Shown: piece after piece, positions 55,674 through 64,000 of the stretch | How the letters are laid out: each line of letters opens with the position of its first letter | Numbering within the stretch: position 1 is the first letter of the stretch | Source of the DNA: Pochonia chlamydosporia 170 | Taxonomy: Eukaryota; Ascomycota; Sordariomycetes; Hypocreales; Clavicipitaceae | Direction: 5' to 3' | NCBI RefSeq assembly: GCF_001653235.2 | Contig: NW_019154050.1 | Location: forward strand, 663,681 to 727,680 | Length of the DNA stretch: 64,000 nucleotides | Translations under genes and position numbers: made by a program | The notes under the pieces: generated by a model | The model's input: only the letters and a program-made list of their open reading frames with translations | What the model was told of the DNA's origin: nothing | Database searches by the model: none

Positions 55674-56144
55674 CAACACGCTCAGCACGGCTTGCCCGTG
55701 TACATTCACCGACCATCAAGCATCATTCGTCCAGAGCAGGACATCGCGGGCGATAATCCCACGGCGGACGTAGTACAAAACATGCTCGACTACTCCCAAC
55801 GCATATGTGCCGTGCCAGCCGCAGTGTTACAGTTACCCGGAACTGTGGACCTCGTCTATCCGGAAACTGTGAGTACAAAGATCATCCAGGCCGCACTGCG
55901 GTGCGGGCCCGAAGCTGAAAATGGGCATGTCACGTATATACATGAATCGGGGGATATAGAGTTGCGCCTCGCTGACATTTGTGGTCATGTGGCGAGCGCC
56001 ACGGGAGAGGATGTGGAGGAGCTATCGTTGGAGGAATGGATTCTGCGTGCACAAGAAGTTGGGTTATCGGATTCTATGGCAGCTGTTTTCCGTGGAATAG
56101 GGTCCGCCGAAACGCTCAACTTCCCAAAGCTTCTAAGAGACTAG
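55674..56144 (+). pseudogene. Thioester-reductase (NRPS/PKS-like) C-terminal relic
   Basis: Directly after a stop codon (55671-55673) the frame reads GLPVYIHRPSSIIRPEQD, then DVVQNMLDYSQRICAVP, ENGHVTYIHESGDIELRL and ELSLEEWILRAQEVGL. This order matches the last 130-150 residues of the short-chain-dehydrogenase-type reductase domains that end many NRPS-like and PKS-NRPS enzymes. The NADPH-binding part and all upstream domains are missing. It is probably the tail of a lost secondary-metabolism gene. Similarity is from memory. Confidence 0.5.
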
Positions 56145-57484
56145 ATGGTTTAATAGAAATGACGACGTGCTTTGGCCACAGGCTAGCCGTTCAAATCATA
56201 AAAATACAGGCAAATATGAAACACCAAGACTGGGGCACAGTTTGAAAACAAGTACAAAGGTAAAGAGAGGGAGATGCCAAAGCACCAAGAAAGCAAACAG
56301 CGGTACCACTAAGGGATTTTCGGGTGATGCGCCGGATCTGGTGATCTGCCGGATTTACACCCGCTTGCATTCCAGGCATTACTGACAATAAGTCCACAAT
56401 CGTGATCCTAAATCATCCAAAATCAAACATACAATGAAAATTCTGCTGCTAGATGCGTATCATTCTATTTCATAGTCCTCGAGCCATCGCGGCCGCTTGC
56501 TATTGCGCTGCAGCCTCCTAGAGTCCCAAAATGCTACCACCATCTCCCGATCATTCTTGTTGTGATTGAACTTACTTCTATTAAAGTCTGGCTGACAGCT
56601 CTCATACATCTATATACCCAGTGGCACGGCCCGTGCCACTACGCAGCGACTCAGCTGCCTAAAAATGTCTCGGGACATGACCCACACCAAGTCAACAATT
56701 CTCAACAACGAGAAATGGCTTTTTTTGGGCTAGCAGTGCGGTTTGGAGTGGCTATTGCCTTCCGTTTTGTATTTTGCCTCGGTGGATCTGGAGTCTTCCA
56801 TGCTACAGGTGGCTCCCGTGTAGGTGGAAGAGCGACAATTATTTCATCCTCAACATCCGCAAGTTCGCAAAGAATCAACATGTCTGGGAATATGTTGACC
56901 CCGAGGTTATACACAAGCCAGTCTTGACGCCACCATACTATCGGGATGACTCAGAATCTGCGGTCATGGAGCAGGGAGGGTATTGTCTTACCCCCGTGGT
57001 AGTGGTAGGCCGGTGTCAGATTATGTTGGATAGAGCTGTTGACCTAGTCGCCCTGTGGTTGAGGAAAGCCTCCGTCTCACGATGGAGGTGTGGCTGATAA
57101 TAAAAGAGTGATGCTTGTCCGTGTAGAAGGACAAGAAGATCAACCGACTACTCGCTCGATTGAACCTTCGTCATATTGCCACTCTATTCCTGACAGCTTG
57201 TCGCTGCTATCGGCTTTAAGACATGAAGATCGGAGATACGGGTTGGATCAAATCAACCAACGGCAATTCAACTGAGAGAAGCGGTCTCCAATTGAAATGA
57301 CGTTCAATCCAACTGAAATGTATTTGGCGAGAGGACAATCCAACTGCGAGGGGTTACCAGTTGGGTTGAATTGGTTGATTACGCACCCTGGGAGAGTCAC
57401 AGGCATATTCGAAGGGGCCGGGGGATACCTTATGCATTTATGCATCGATTTGCTCAAAACGAGCTTCTTTCTCGTGTCGAATTG
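56145..57484. other. No gene recognised
   Basis: Non-coding. A TGGCACGGCCCGTGCCA palindrome lies near 56622. A cluster of TTCAACTGA/CCAACTG words lies at about 57260-57375, possibly another transposon end. Confidence 0.4.
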
Positions 57485-57960
57485 GAAGCATCGTCCAGCA
57501 AGACCTGGCTGTTCTCGATGCATGCGTAGGACGCTCTGGTGGTCCAGGTACTGCGGAATCCCGAGGGCATTTAATTCAATATTTAGATATCGGTCCCATA
57601 GAGCTGCGGAAAGAAATTGCGAGCCTGGCTACGTTGAAACCCTTCCATAAGTCACAAGAGACTGAAGACGGCGGGTTCGAGCGACTGGACATGCATCAGC
57701 TCATTGACACTGCGGAGAAAACCTGCCCTCGGGGCCGCGGGACCACCTTGCCACAGGCTCCGACCATTTCACGCTGAGCTTAACAATCCCATCCACACAA
57801 CATGCCCCTTGCCCGTCTGGGAAGATTCGGGTCACGTCTGACGACGAACTCGAGCGCCTTGCGGAGATCGTCGAGAACGTCCACCACGGAAGGACTCGAC
57901 GCCTTGGGGGCATCGCTCCCAATTGCGATCATCTAGGTCCGAAATACCAATTGTCCAATT
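57485..57960 (+). pseudogene. Unrecognised coding-like fragment with frame slip
   Basis: An open stretch without ATG reads IVQQDLAVLDACVGRSGG, then GPIELRKEIASLATLKPFH and GFERLDMHQLIDTAEKT. After a frame slip it continues as GKIRVTSDDELERLAEIVEN and RTRRLGGIAPN. The amphipathic helical character looks like coding sequence, but I do not recognise the family. Confidence 0.3.
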
Positions 57961-60540
57961 CTCTTTAGAACTCTCATCAATAGGGGGGGTGTATTAAAGC
58001 CCATACTTTCGACAAGATGGGTTATGTTTCGTAATCCGTGTCAGACATTGTAGTTTCGGACCCCGTGTCAGACACTGTCGATAGAAGGACTTGACGGGGG
58101 TTTTGATCTCGAGTTGTATTTAGAAAGTTAAAATGCATGGCTTGGCACTTTCTGACAACGAGGCTCAGTACAAATGGGGTGAGTGACATCTCTCAGTTTC
58201 CAAATTCCGCCTTGTTGGAAGCCAAACAAGAGGCTCCCGGGGCAATTGGTGAAGCCAAGCAGTCTCAAACAAGAAGCGTCAAGTGCCTATGGTCCGACTC
58301 TCATCCAATCAAGTTCAACTGTGGGTCTTCTAGAACAATTCCTACCCAGCGCCTCATGGTGCCCATCATCCCTTGCAAAGGACATGACATGTAGTAATCC
58401 TTAATCCGTATAGATTTAACAGGTTGCAGGAATAAGCGCGACGTCTGCATCCTCTCAAACTCACGAAACTCTTGACCAAATAAAAAAAGTCCAACTTAAA
58501 ACAGCACGACTCGATGCCAAGCTTCATAGCCATGCTAGGCAGGTACCAGTAGCTCGGCAACTTCCCGATTGGTCCCCTGCGACCTGCCAACAAGGGAGAT
58601 CTGTGGAAGATTGTCGAGAGATCCTTTGCGTCATCGGCCTCCCTCGCCGCAACCATACCCATGCGAGTCAAGCAAAGCGACGTTTCGACGATCAGAAACG
58701 GTAGTCGAGTGGCGCAGCCCCAACATTGCCACTACCAAAGGCCCCATTTTGAAACCAACACTTACTAATTTACGCGCTCAAAGCGTTGCTATGCGGGTTA
58801 TTAACGACCAAGTGAGTTGGCTTCTTGACAGGAACGAGTTCCCGTTTCATCAATTTGGCTCTATGGTGTACTTCACCCCTTGCAGTCCACCATGCAATAG
58901 ATGTGGGGGAAATTTATCGCTTGGAAGTTGTACGGATGTTGGCTGTGCCGATTAATGCTGCTTGGTTTGTTCCTGAATTGGTGATTAGGATGGGGCTGTT
59001 GTGTGACCGATGAGTTCGTGATCTGTGGATACATTTCGCACGCATGCAACTACTACAAGCATCGTCAGATCTGTTGGATGACTCTCGTGAAATTGTAAAC
59101 CGTGACTATTCCTTTGGTTTGAGGGAATTATGCTAAGGGTCATATTATCCTCCATGTAACGCTGTCTTGGTACCTATAATGACATCTTCTCTCCCACTTA
59201 TGCAAACGGTCCTCTTCCCCGAGTCGTTGTGAAACTTGGTCGCCGTTTCATCCAGTCATGGTTCGCGCATCACCAGCTTGTTAATCCCTTCATTCTGTCA
59301 AAACCACCTCGTACGGTCACCCCGCAAAAGTCACGATAATAGCGGAAGGCAACACCGTTTTGCCCCGCAACCTAGTAATTAAAAAGCCGCATTTTGTGCC
59401 CAGATTTAGCTCAATTCCTTAGTAACTTAAGGAATTTAATAGTAAATAGTTAATCAACTAGAAAATGCAGCTAGTACTTTGTGTACCAACCACGGGCGCT
59501 CAAACTGCAGCAATTCGGCGCGGCATTGAATGTATTAGCTTGTTTAAGAGGTTATCTTCAAGCTGCTCCCACGACAGTCTCTGGCTTTGCAAGAAGGTGC
59601 GAGGCAAAGACCATGAGCGTTCCACTGACAAGAAGCTAGACGCACGCCTCTCGCCATTTTTCTTATATAGCCAGAGCCATATTTGCTAGGAAATCAGAAG
59701 GCACTCGTGCTTCCTAACACGGCGCCAGGCAAAGACACCAGTACACACTTGACAACATGGACAACCTCGCAAGTGAGCTTGGTGGAGCATTCAGCTCCGT
59801 CTTAACAGTTCTGTGAAGGATCCCCCTTGCGACTTTAACACCTCTATTGCACCACTGTTTGTGGTGCGTCTCATCATTGTCGAAGGTGAACGTCGTATGT
59901 TCGCAATCTCACTGCTCCAAATTAAAGCCGACAGCATGGACGAGTGCCGCTGTATTGGACATCTGTATACTACTTGCCAGCTAAGTTCGGCGTGTTTAAA
60001 GTGTAGGAACTCAGACATGAGCCAGCATTCAGAATTAAATATTTGCGGAGGCAGGGCTACATACTGGGGCAGTATCCCAGGCACTTCCTCTGCCCATGGT
60101 TTCACTCTTAATACTAACAGCTAATGACTCGTCGACTCAAGACACAATCCATCGCTATATCTAACGTACCAGATGTCAGCCCATGACTCAGTGGTTAGGG
60201 TAGCTGGTGGGTAAACGAGACAAGTTTCCATGTGAGGGCGGGAAGAAGGGCGGCTTCGCATGAACGACGCAATCTATGCGCAATGAAGCAGATGAAACCA
60301 GACTTCAGACCGGCTAAGCTTCAATGCGACAATCTAGCGGCAGGTCACTTCCGAACATTTGAGCGATTCAACTTGCTCAAAGGGCGATCATATGCCTGTG
60401 CCCGGATTTTGGACAGCTCAAGATCTACTTGTGAATAGGGGCTCTAAACAACTTATCCTGTTTCGGTTAATCATGATCCGACGCCCAGCCTGTCACAGGA
60501 CAAGAGCCTAGACGACAGGGAATGAAGTTTACAACCTTGG
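57961..60540. other. No gene recognised
   Basis: Short frames only. Around 58840-59010 two frames of the same strand show coding-like character (FHQFGSMVYFT; VHHAIDVGEIYRLEVVRML) that would need a shift to join; family unknown. Confidence 0.35.
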
Positions 60541-60560
60541 TTGCAAGAGAAGGATATACA

Positions 60561-60568
60561 TATAAAAG
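60561..60568 (+). promoter_or_regulatory. TATA box of the pentapeptide-repeat gene
   Basis: TATAAAAG, 127 bp upstream of the ATG at 60695. CT/CA-rich leader sequence lies between, as is common in fungal genes. Confidence 0.5.
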
Positions 60569-60694
60569 AGTTCTGCTAAGCGTTCACGAGAATCTTGTAA
60601 TCCATAACAACTCAACAACTTAGTCCGATCTTCACTTCAACCAAAAGCAACTTTAATCGCAGTACTTTTGTCCTCTTCTACATAATACAACACA

Positions 60695-61249
60695 ATGAAG
60701 ATCTCATCCGCATTCGTCCTTACCCTCCTCACCGGCGCGCTGGCCGCGCCCCAGGCCCTGGTCAAATCCGAATCAGAGAAGCACGATGTTGACGTCACTG
60801 CTATGGTCCTCCAGGGCTCTCGCTTCACCAATGCAGTTGAAGCTAGATTTGAGGAAGTTGGCGTTACACTCGATATGCGCGATGTTGCTGCCGACGCTGT
60901 CGAGGGCGAGGAGGATATAGTGGCAAGGGGGGCCAAGAAGAAGGCAGCGGCACAGAAGGCAGCGGCACAGAAGGCAGCGGCACAGAAGGCAAAGGCACAG
61001 AAGGCAAAGGCACAGAAGGCAAAGGCACAGAAGGCAAAGGCACAGAAGGCAAAGGCACAGAAGGCAGCGGCACAGAAGGCAAAGGCACAGAAGGCAGCGG
61101 CACAGAAGGCAAAGGCACAGAAGGCAAAGGCACAGAAGGCAGCGGCACAGAAGGCAGCGGCACAGAAGGCAGCGGCACAGAAGGCAGCGGCACAGAAGGC
61201 AAAGGCACAGAAGGCAGCGGCACAGAAGGCAGCGGCACAGAGAGGATAG
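60695..61249 (+). CDS. Small secreted protein with 20 tandem (A/K)AQK pentapeptides
   Basis: A 184-residue frame with a clear signal peptide (MKISSAFVLTLLTGALA, cleavage likely near AAP). An acidic propeptide-like segment follows (about 20-78), with AVEARFEEVGVTLDMRD and ending VEGEEDIVARG. From residue 84 to 183 it is made of 20 pentapeptides, AAAQK or AKAQK, ending in QRG. The repeat region is strongly basic, free of Cys and Pro, and should form a long cationic helix. I recognise no domain. An acidic pro-region followed by a basic repeat tract suggests a secreted, possibly processed protein such as a cell-wall-binding, antimicrobial or effector-like factor, but function is unknown. Antisense frames over the repeat are artefacts of the 15-bp unit. 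Confidence 0.75.
   Translation: MKISSAFVLTLLTGALAAPQALVKSESEKHDVDVTAMVLQGSRFTNAVEARFEEVGVTLDMRDVAADAVEGEEDIVARGAKKKAAAQKAAAQKAAAQKAKAQKAKAQKAKAQKAKAQKAKAQKAAAQKAKAQKAAAQKAKAQKAKAQKAAAQKAAAQKAAAQKAAAQKAKAQKAAAQKAAAQRG
60944..61243 (+). repeat. Coding minisatellite, 20 x 15 bp
   Basis: Units are GCAGCGGCACAGAAG or GCAAAGGCACAGAAG, differing by two bases that switch Ala to Lys. The order is 3 Ala-type, 5 Lys-type, then a mixed pattern. All units keep the frame. Confidence 0.95.
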
Positions 61250-61522
61250 ACAGGCCGCATAGCCAATAGCAGCCACTTAAATTCGTGCTGGTTGTAGCTA
61301 TATTCTATCTTCCTATCTAGCTCAAGCTTTACGAAGGCAGCCTGCTTGTTGGAGCTTGGGCATTCAATTCGACTCAAGTCCATCAGGTTTTACATTGGAG
61401 GTAAATGGAACGTCACCGCATAGTTGCCTATTGTACTATGTTATCCTAATTCAGCCGTAACTAGGCTGACTTAACATTAATCGTAACATTAATCGGATAA
61501 GTTTCCCAGAAATGAGGGTTGC

Positions 61523-61650
61523 TGTCAGAAATACGATGGCACAAAAATCACGGAGAAGTTCTATCTTCAAAATGTAATTGAGTTCATTGTTGTTCTTCTC
61601 TTCTTCCAAACTCTTCAAGTCCTTTTGATATACTAAGAACTTCCTTTCGT
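61523..61650 (+). repeat. LTR family A fragment
   Basis: TGTCAGAAATACGATGGCAC, then TCACGGAGAAG and TCTATCTTCAAAATGTAAT, match the start of the solo LTR at 31459. The 3' part is not recognisable. Confidence 0.55.
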
Positions 61651-61812
61651 CCGAGCCTTTAAAGTTTTACCCCTCAGAATGGCGTTTTTCCTGCTATCTT
61701 TGTCCATTCATAACTGTCGTGGTAACAACTGGAAATTATACCAAGTATTTCTTGTTCAATCAATAAAGGCGATCCTATCTGTCTTTTTGAGAGGACCCAG
61801 AATGGTCGTTTC

Positions 61813-61890
61813 TGTAACGGGCTGAGCCCGATGGTGGCTCGGCTTGCGCTCTCGCCTTTGCCTTCAGCATTGTCGCCGGTAACCCCCAGC
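61813..61890 (+). repeat. LTR family B fragment, interrupted
   Basis: 78 bp starting TGTAACGGGCTGAGCCCGAT closely match 28401-28479. The match stops exactly at GGTAACCCCCAGC, where CAGGGATGGACAT begins. Confidence 0.7.
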
Positions 61891-62155
61891 CAGGGATGGA
61901 CATCTTACGAATGGGAATCGAATCGATAGATTCATTCGATGCCAAGTCTTACGAATATCGAATCGAATTTCTTGGCGTTCGATTCGATGTCGAATCGAAC
62001 AGGGCAGGTCTCATTCGATATTCGACTGCATCGAATCGAATGTGGCGCATCTCATTCGACACCCGAATCGAACTGCGCACACATCATTCGCCGTTCGAAT
62101 CGAACGGGCCCGAGTGTTCGATCAATTTTCGATCGATTCGATCGAACGAAGTGTC
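61891..62155. repeat. hAT-like terminus with TCGAAT/ATTCGA word cluster
   Basis: CAGGGATGGACAT resembles hAT ends (compare CAGTGATGGATAG of the MITE at 21343). It is followed by more than 15 copies of GAATCGA/TCGATTC/ATTCGA words in both orientations over 250 bp. It interrupts the LTR fragment at 61890. The opposite end with a CCCCCAGC duplication was not found in the window. Confidence 0.55.
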
Positions 62156-62159
62156 CTGG

Positions 62160-63409
62160 TTTGCTGAAATTGGTCAGGGGCTCGTTCAGCGTGACTGGAT
62201 GGGACGCCTCAACAAGCCTGTGGCACGATCGGACGCGACAAGGCGTGATTGATATCCTGCTTCAGGGTATTGTATTTGGTGCTAAGATATGTTAGTAGGC
62301 ACATATCTCCTCTCTGACACTTGCGTGCAAATACAGGTATCTTGCAACTGCAGCAATCATCTCATTAGTAGCCCATAAATGGTTGATTTACTAAACTTCA
62401 ACACCGATCTATTGCATAGAGGTTGTTTCTAATTTTCCAAGACAACTATTTGGTGTGTGGAAGAGGCTGGAAAACGATGCCCTGAGGAATGAAATGTGAC
62501 CAGAGATGTTTAGAAGCATAGGTGAGTGCCCTGGTATCCACTAGCTACGTCATATAGGGTAGGTGTCTCTCTCTGTAGCAAGCTCGACAGTAAACCTGCA
62601 AATACATGCCAGTTTTTGCAGGGTAGATGTTAACCATCAACAAGACTAAATCCCTTTAGATCTCTCCCACCGCGTGAATCCCATTGGTACCCATTTTGGT
62701 ACGACTGGACAAGCATTTCGAACTTGGAATCTCGTAAACCATCCCCATGTTGAATTGACCCGTACGGTCGTGAACAACGGGTCAGACCCAAATCCATGGA
62801 AAATTACGCCGCTCCCTAAGCCTACAGGATCAAAGTGGAGCAAATTGGGTAATTATTGTCCCGATGTTCATCCACCTCTTTGTAACAGGGACATGTGCCG
62901 AAACCCACCTGCCCTCCTCAACGGATGTACGAGCAACTTCATCGATCTTTCGCGGCTTATGCACAACATGGATGAGCCTCGGTGGTCTGTGCAACGCGCT
63001 CACTCAAGCCAATGGGAGCTCTTGAGCGACAGCCCTCTTTAATTGACTGGTCGCCACCAGCAATCGTGTTATTTATTGTGTGAAAACACCAACAGGATCT
63101 TTGAGCACCAATGGTTGGACAGCCATAGCGTAGTCACTTGCGCCACCAAGTGATGCTTCTTTCACTCGTACAGGACTTAGCCCCCTTCAACGGAGTTGGC
63201 GACCTTATGTTTTCTTTCTTTCTTTTTTTCTCCCCCCCCTTTCGCGTTGAACGCCAAACCGCGTGTTCACACGCGTGCCGCCGTACTTTCCTTTGCAACC
63301 ATGGATGAGTATACGTTGAGCCTCAGCGAAGCCTGGATGAGTTCCAACATCCTGGCCAAGCTCGCTCGATCTGTAGAACCGATTTGCTCGACTACCCAAT
63401 ATCGCCACG
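62160..63409. other. No gene recognised
   Basis: Short frames only. The part next to the hAT gene (63040-63400) should hold that element's left end but no terminal repeat could be matched without its partner. Confidence 0.35.
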
Positions 63410-64000
63410 ATGTCCTCCGAAATATTCTCTGCGATCCCTTCCCCGTCGAATCAGCCAGGCTCAATGGAGCGAGTTGAGCTCTCGTCTTCACCACTCGCTT
63501 CGTCTTCAGGAACCTCATTGCCAACAACGCCATCGCCCCGTCCTCGCGGGACGGCCACCGACTTTGTCAAGGCTGATTGGACACTCTGGGGCCGTCAGGA
63601 GTGGGCGAAATGGCCGGGATTCGAGCGTTATACTGGCGGTCAGGACACGAGGGCCTGGTGGCAGCAATTTGGGTATCGTGTTGAGGACCGTTCCACCTCG
63701 CGCCAGGGCAATAAGCTGAAGTGGATCTGTGCGGACTGCTTCGCCCGAGGCTTTAAGAAGAAGTCAGACTTCTGCTTCGTCTGCTCGACCGGGGCCGCCA
63801 TCAAGAAGCACCTTCGCCAAGCCCACGGGATTCTGGTAAGTGCGGGCCATGCTTGTGCCTCTCGAGCACAGCTTGACAACATGAGTTCTCATTTGGCAGG
63901 CCCCAAACGAAGTTGCCCGCGGCATGGGGGCTTCATCTCTAGATCACCAGAAAATCACCCACTTCATCGACGCCGACGTTAATAACCCTCACGACCAGTT
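63410..64000 (+). CDS. hAT transposase, 5' part (runs off the window)
   Basis: Exon 1 is 63410-63835 and exon 2 starts at 63900, with a 64-nt GT-AG intron (GTAAGT ... GGCAG). A Ser/Pro-rich leader (MSSEIFSAIPSPSNQPGS) is followed by WWQQFGYRVEDRS and a BED-type zinc finger (WICADCFARG ... KKHLRQAHGI). The spliced frame then reads LAPNEVARGMGASSL and is still open at the last base. The order resembles the truncated hAT gene at 14150-15129, but sequences differ, so it is another family. Whether the copy is complete cannot be judged. Confidence 0.78.

Noticed and set aside
60178..60240. tRNA-like stretch (GACTCAGTGGTTAGGGT)
   Set aside because: It has an A-box-like word but no matching B box or cloverleaf arms.
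60773..61276. Minus-strand frames of PLPSV and Cys/Leu repeats
   Set aside because: Products of reading the 15-bp coding minisatellite backwards. The plus frame has the signal peptide, TATA box and sensible composition.
63196..63477. 93-residue frame overlapping the hAT 5' end
   Set aside because: It runs in another frame over the hAT leader exon; the hAT frame has the BED finger and a proper intron.
1..64000. CRISPR arrays, operons or prokaryotic signals
   Set aside because: None seen. Introns and gene families are fungal, and the only regular tandem repeat is the coding minisatellite.

Overview
The window reads as filamentous ascomycete (Fusarium-like) nuclear DNA from a transposon-rich accessory region. 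The grounds are short GT-AG introns, fungal-only families (FunK1 kinase, PTH11-type receptor, DUF3435 recombinase, DUF7727, secreted galactose oxidase, the last best known from Fusarium), and many class II transposons mixed with gene relics. Genus is an inference. One run of 100 Ns (19810-19909) marks an assembly gap.

Left part (1-16.6 kb): a small DUF7727-like membrane protein, an unrecognised protein with a duplicated domain, and a PAQR/HlyIII membrane receptor on the minus strand that I could piece together from three exons, one intron being GC-AG. A P450 tail relic follows. The main gene is a seven-exon minus-strand gene (10115-13939) for a roughly 1,155-residue DUF3435-type tyrosine recombinase, the family that includes Starship captains. 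It carries C2H2-like zinc fingers and chromo-like modules at the C-terminus. A 583-bp non-autonomous hAT element with a perfect 8-bp target duplication lies just past its stop codon. A truncated hAT gene lies just upstream of its start.

Middle (16.8-31.7 kb): a complete hAT element (16806-19671) with matching ends, an 8-bp target duplication and a one-intron transposase. A 418-bp exact copy of its 3' end plus flank lies past the assembly gap, next to a chimeric MITE. Then come an intact galactose oxidase gene, a complete pogo element killed by an 80-bp tandem duplication, and LTR remnants, including a solo LTR with a 5-bp target duplication.

Right-centre (32.7-48.7 kb): a PTH11-type receptor and a beta-galactosidase (GH35) fragment. 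These are followed by two nearly identical MULE elements in inverted orientation (35131-37893 and 45957-48719). They bracket an 8.1-kb segment with a piggyBac relic, a 5'-truncated 2-oxoglutarate oxygenase-like gene, the truncated phosphorylase-type N-terminus of a fungal NLR, and an intact FunK1 kinase.

Right part (49-64 kb): a large secreted, Ser/Thr-rich, GPI-anchored-type protein with a one-base frameshift, a second solo LTR, relics of ankyrin and thioester-reductase genes, and a small secreted protein with 20 tandem (A/K)-rich pentapeptides. The window closes with nested LTR and hAT ends and the 5' part of another hAT transposase.

A cross-cutting pattern is that many boundaries carry dense clusters of one short palindromic word each (GTAC, CATATG/ATATCAT, GTTTCA, ATCGAT, TCGAAT, GAGTTA, TTTGAT, TTAGTTGA). 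Three of these clusters fall inside elements with proven hAT-like ends. The rest are probably unrecognised transposon termini.
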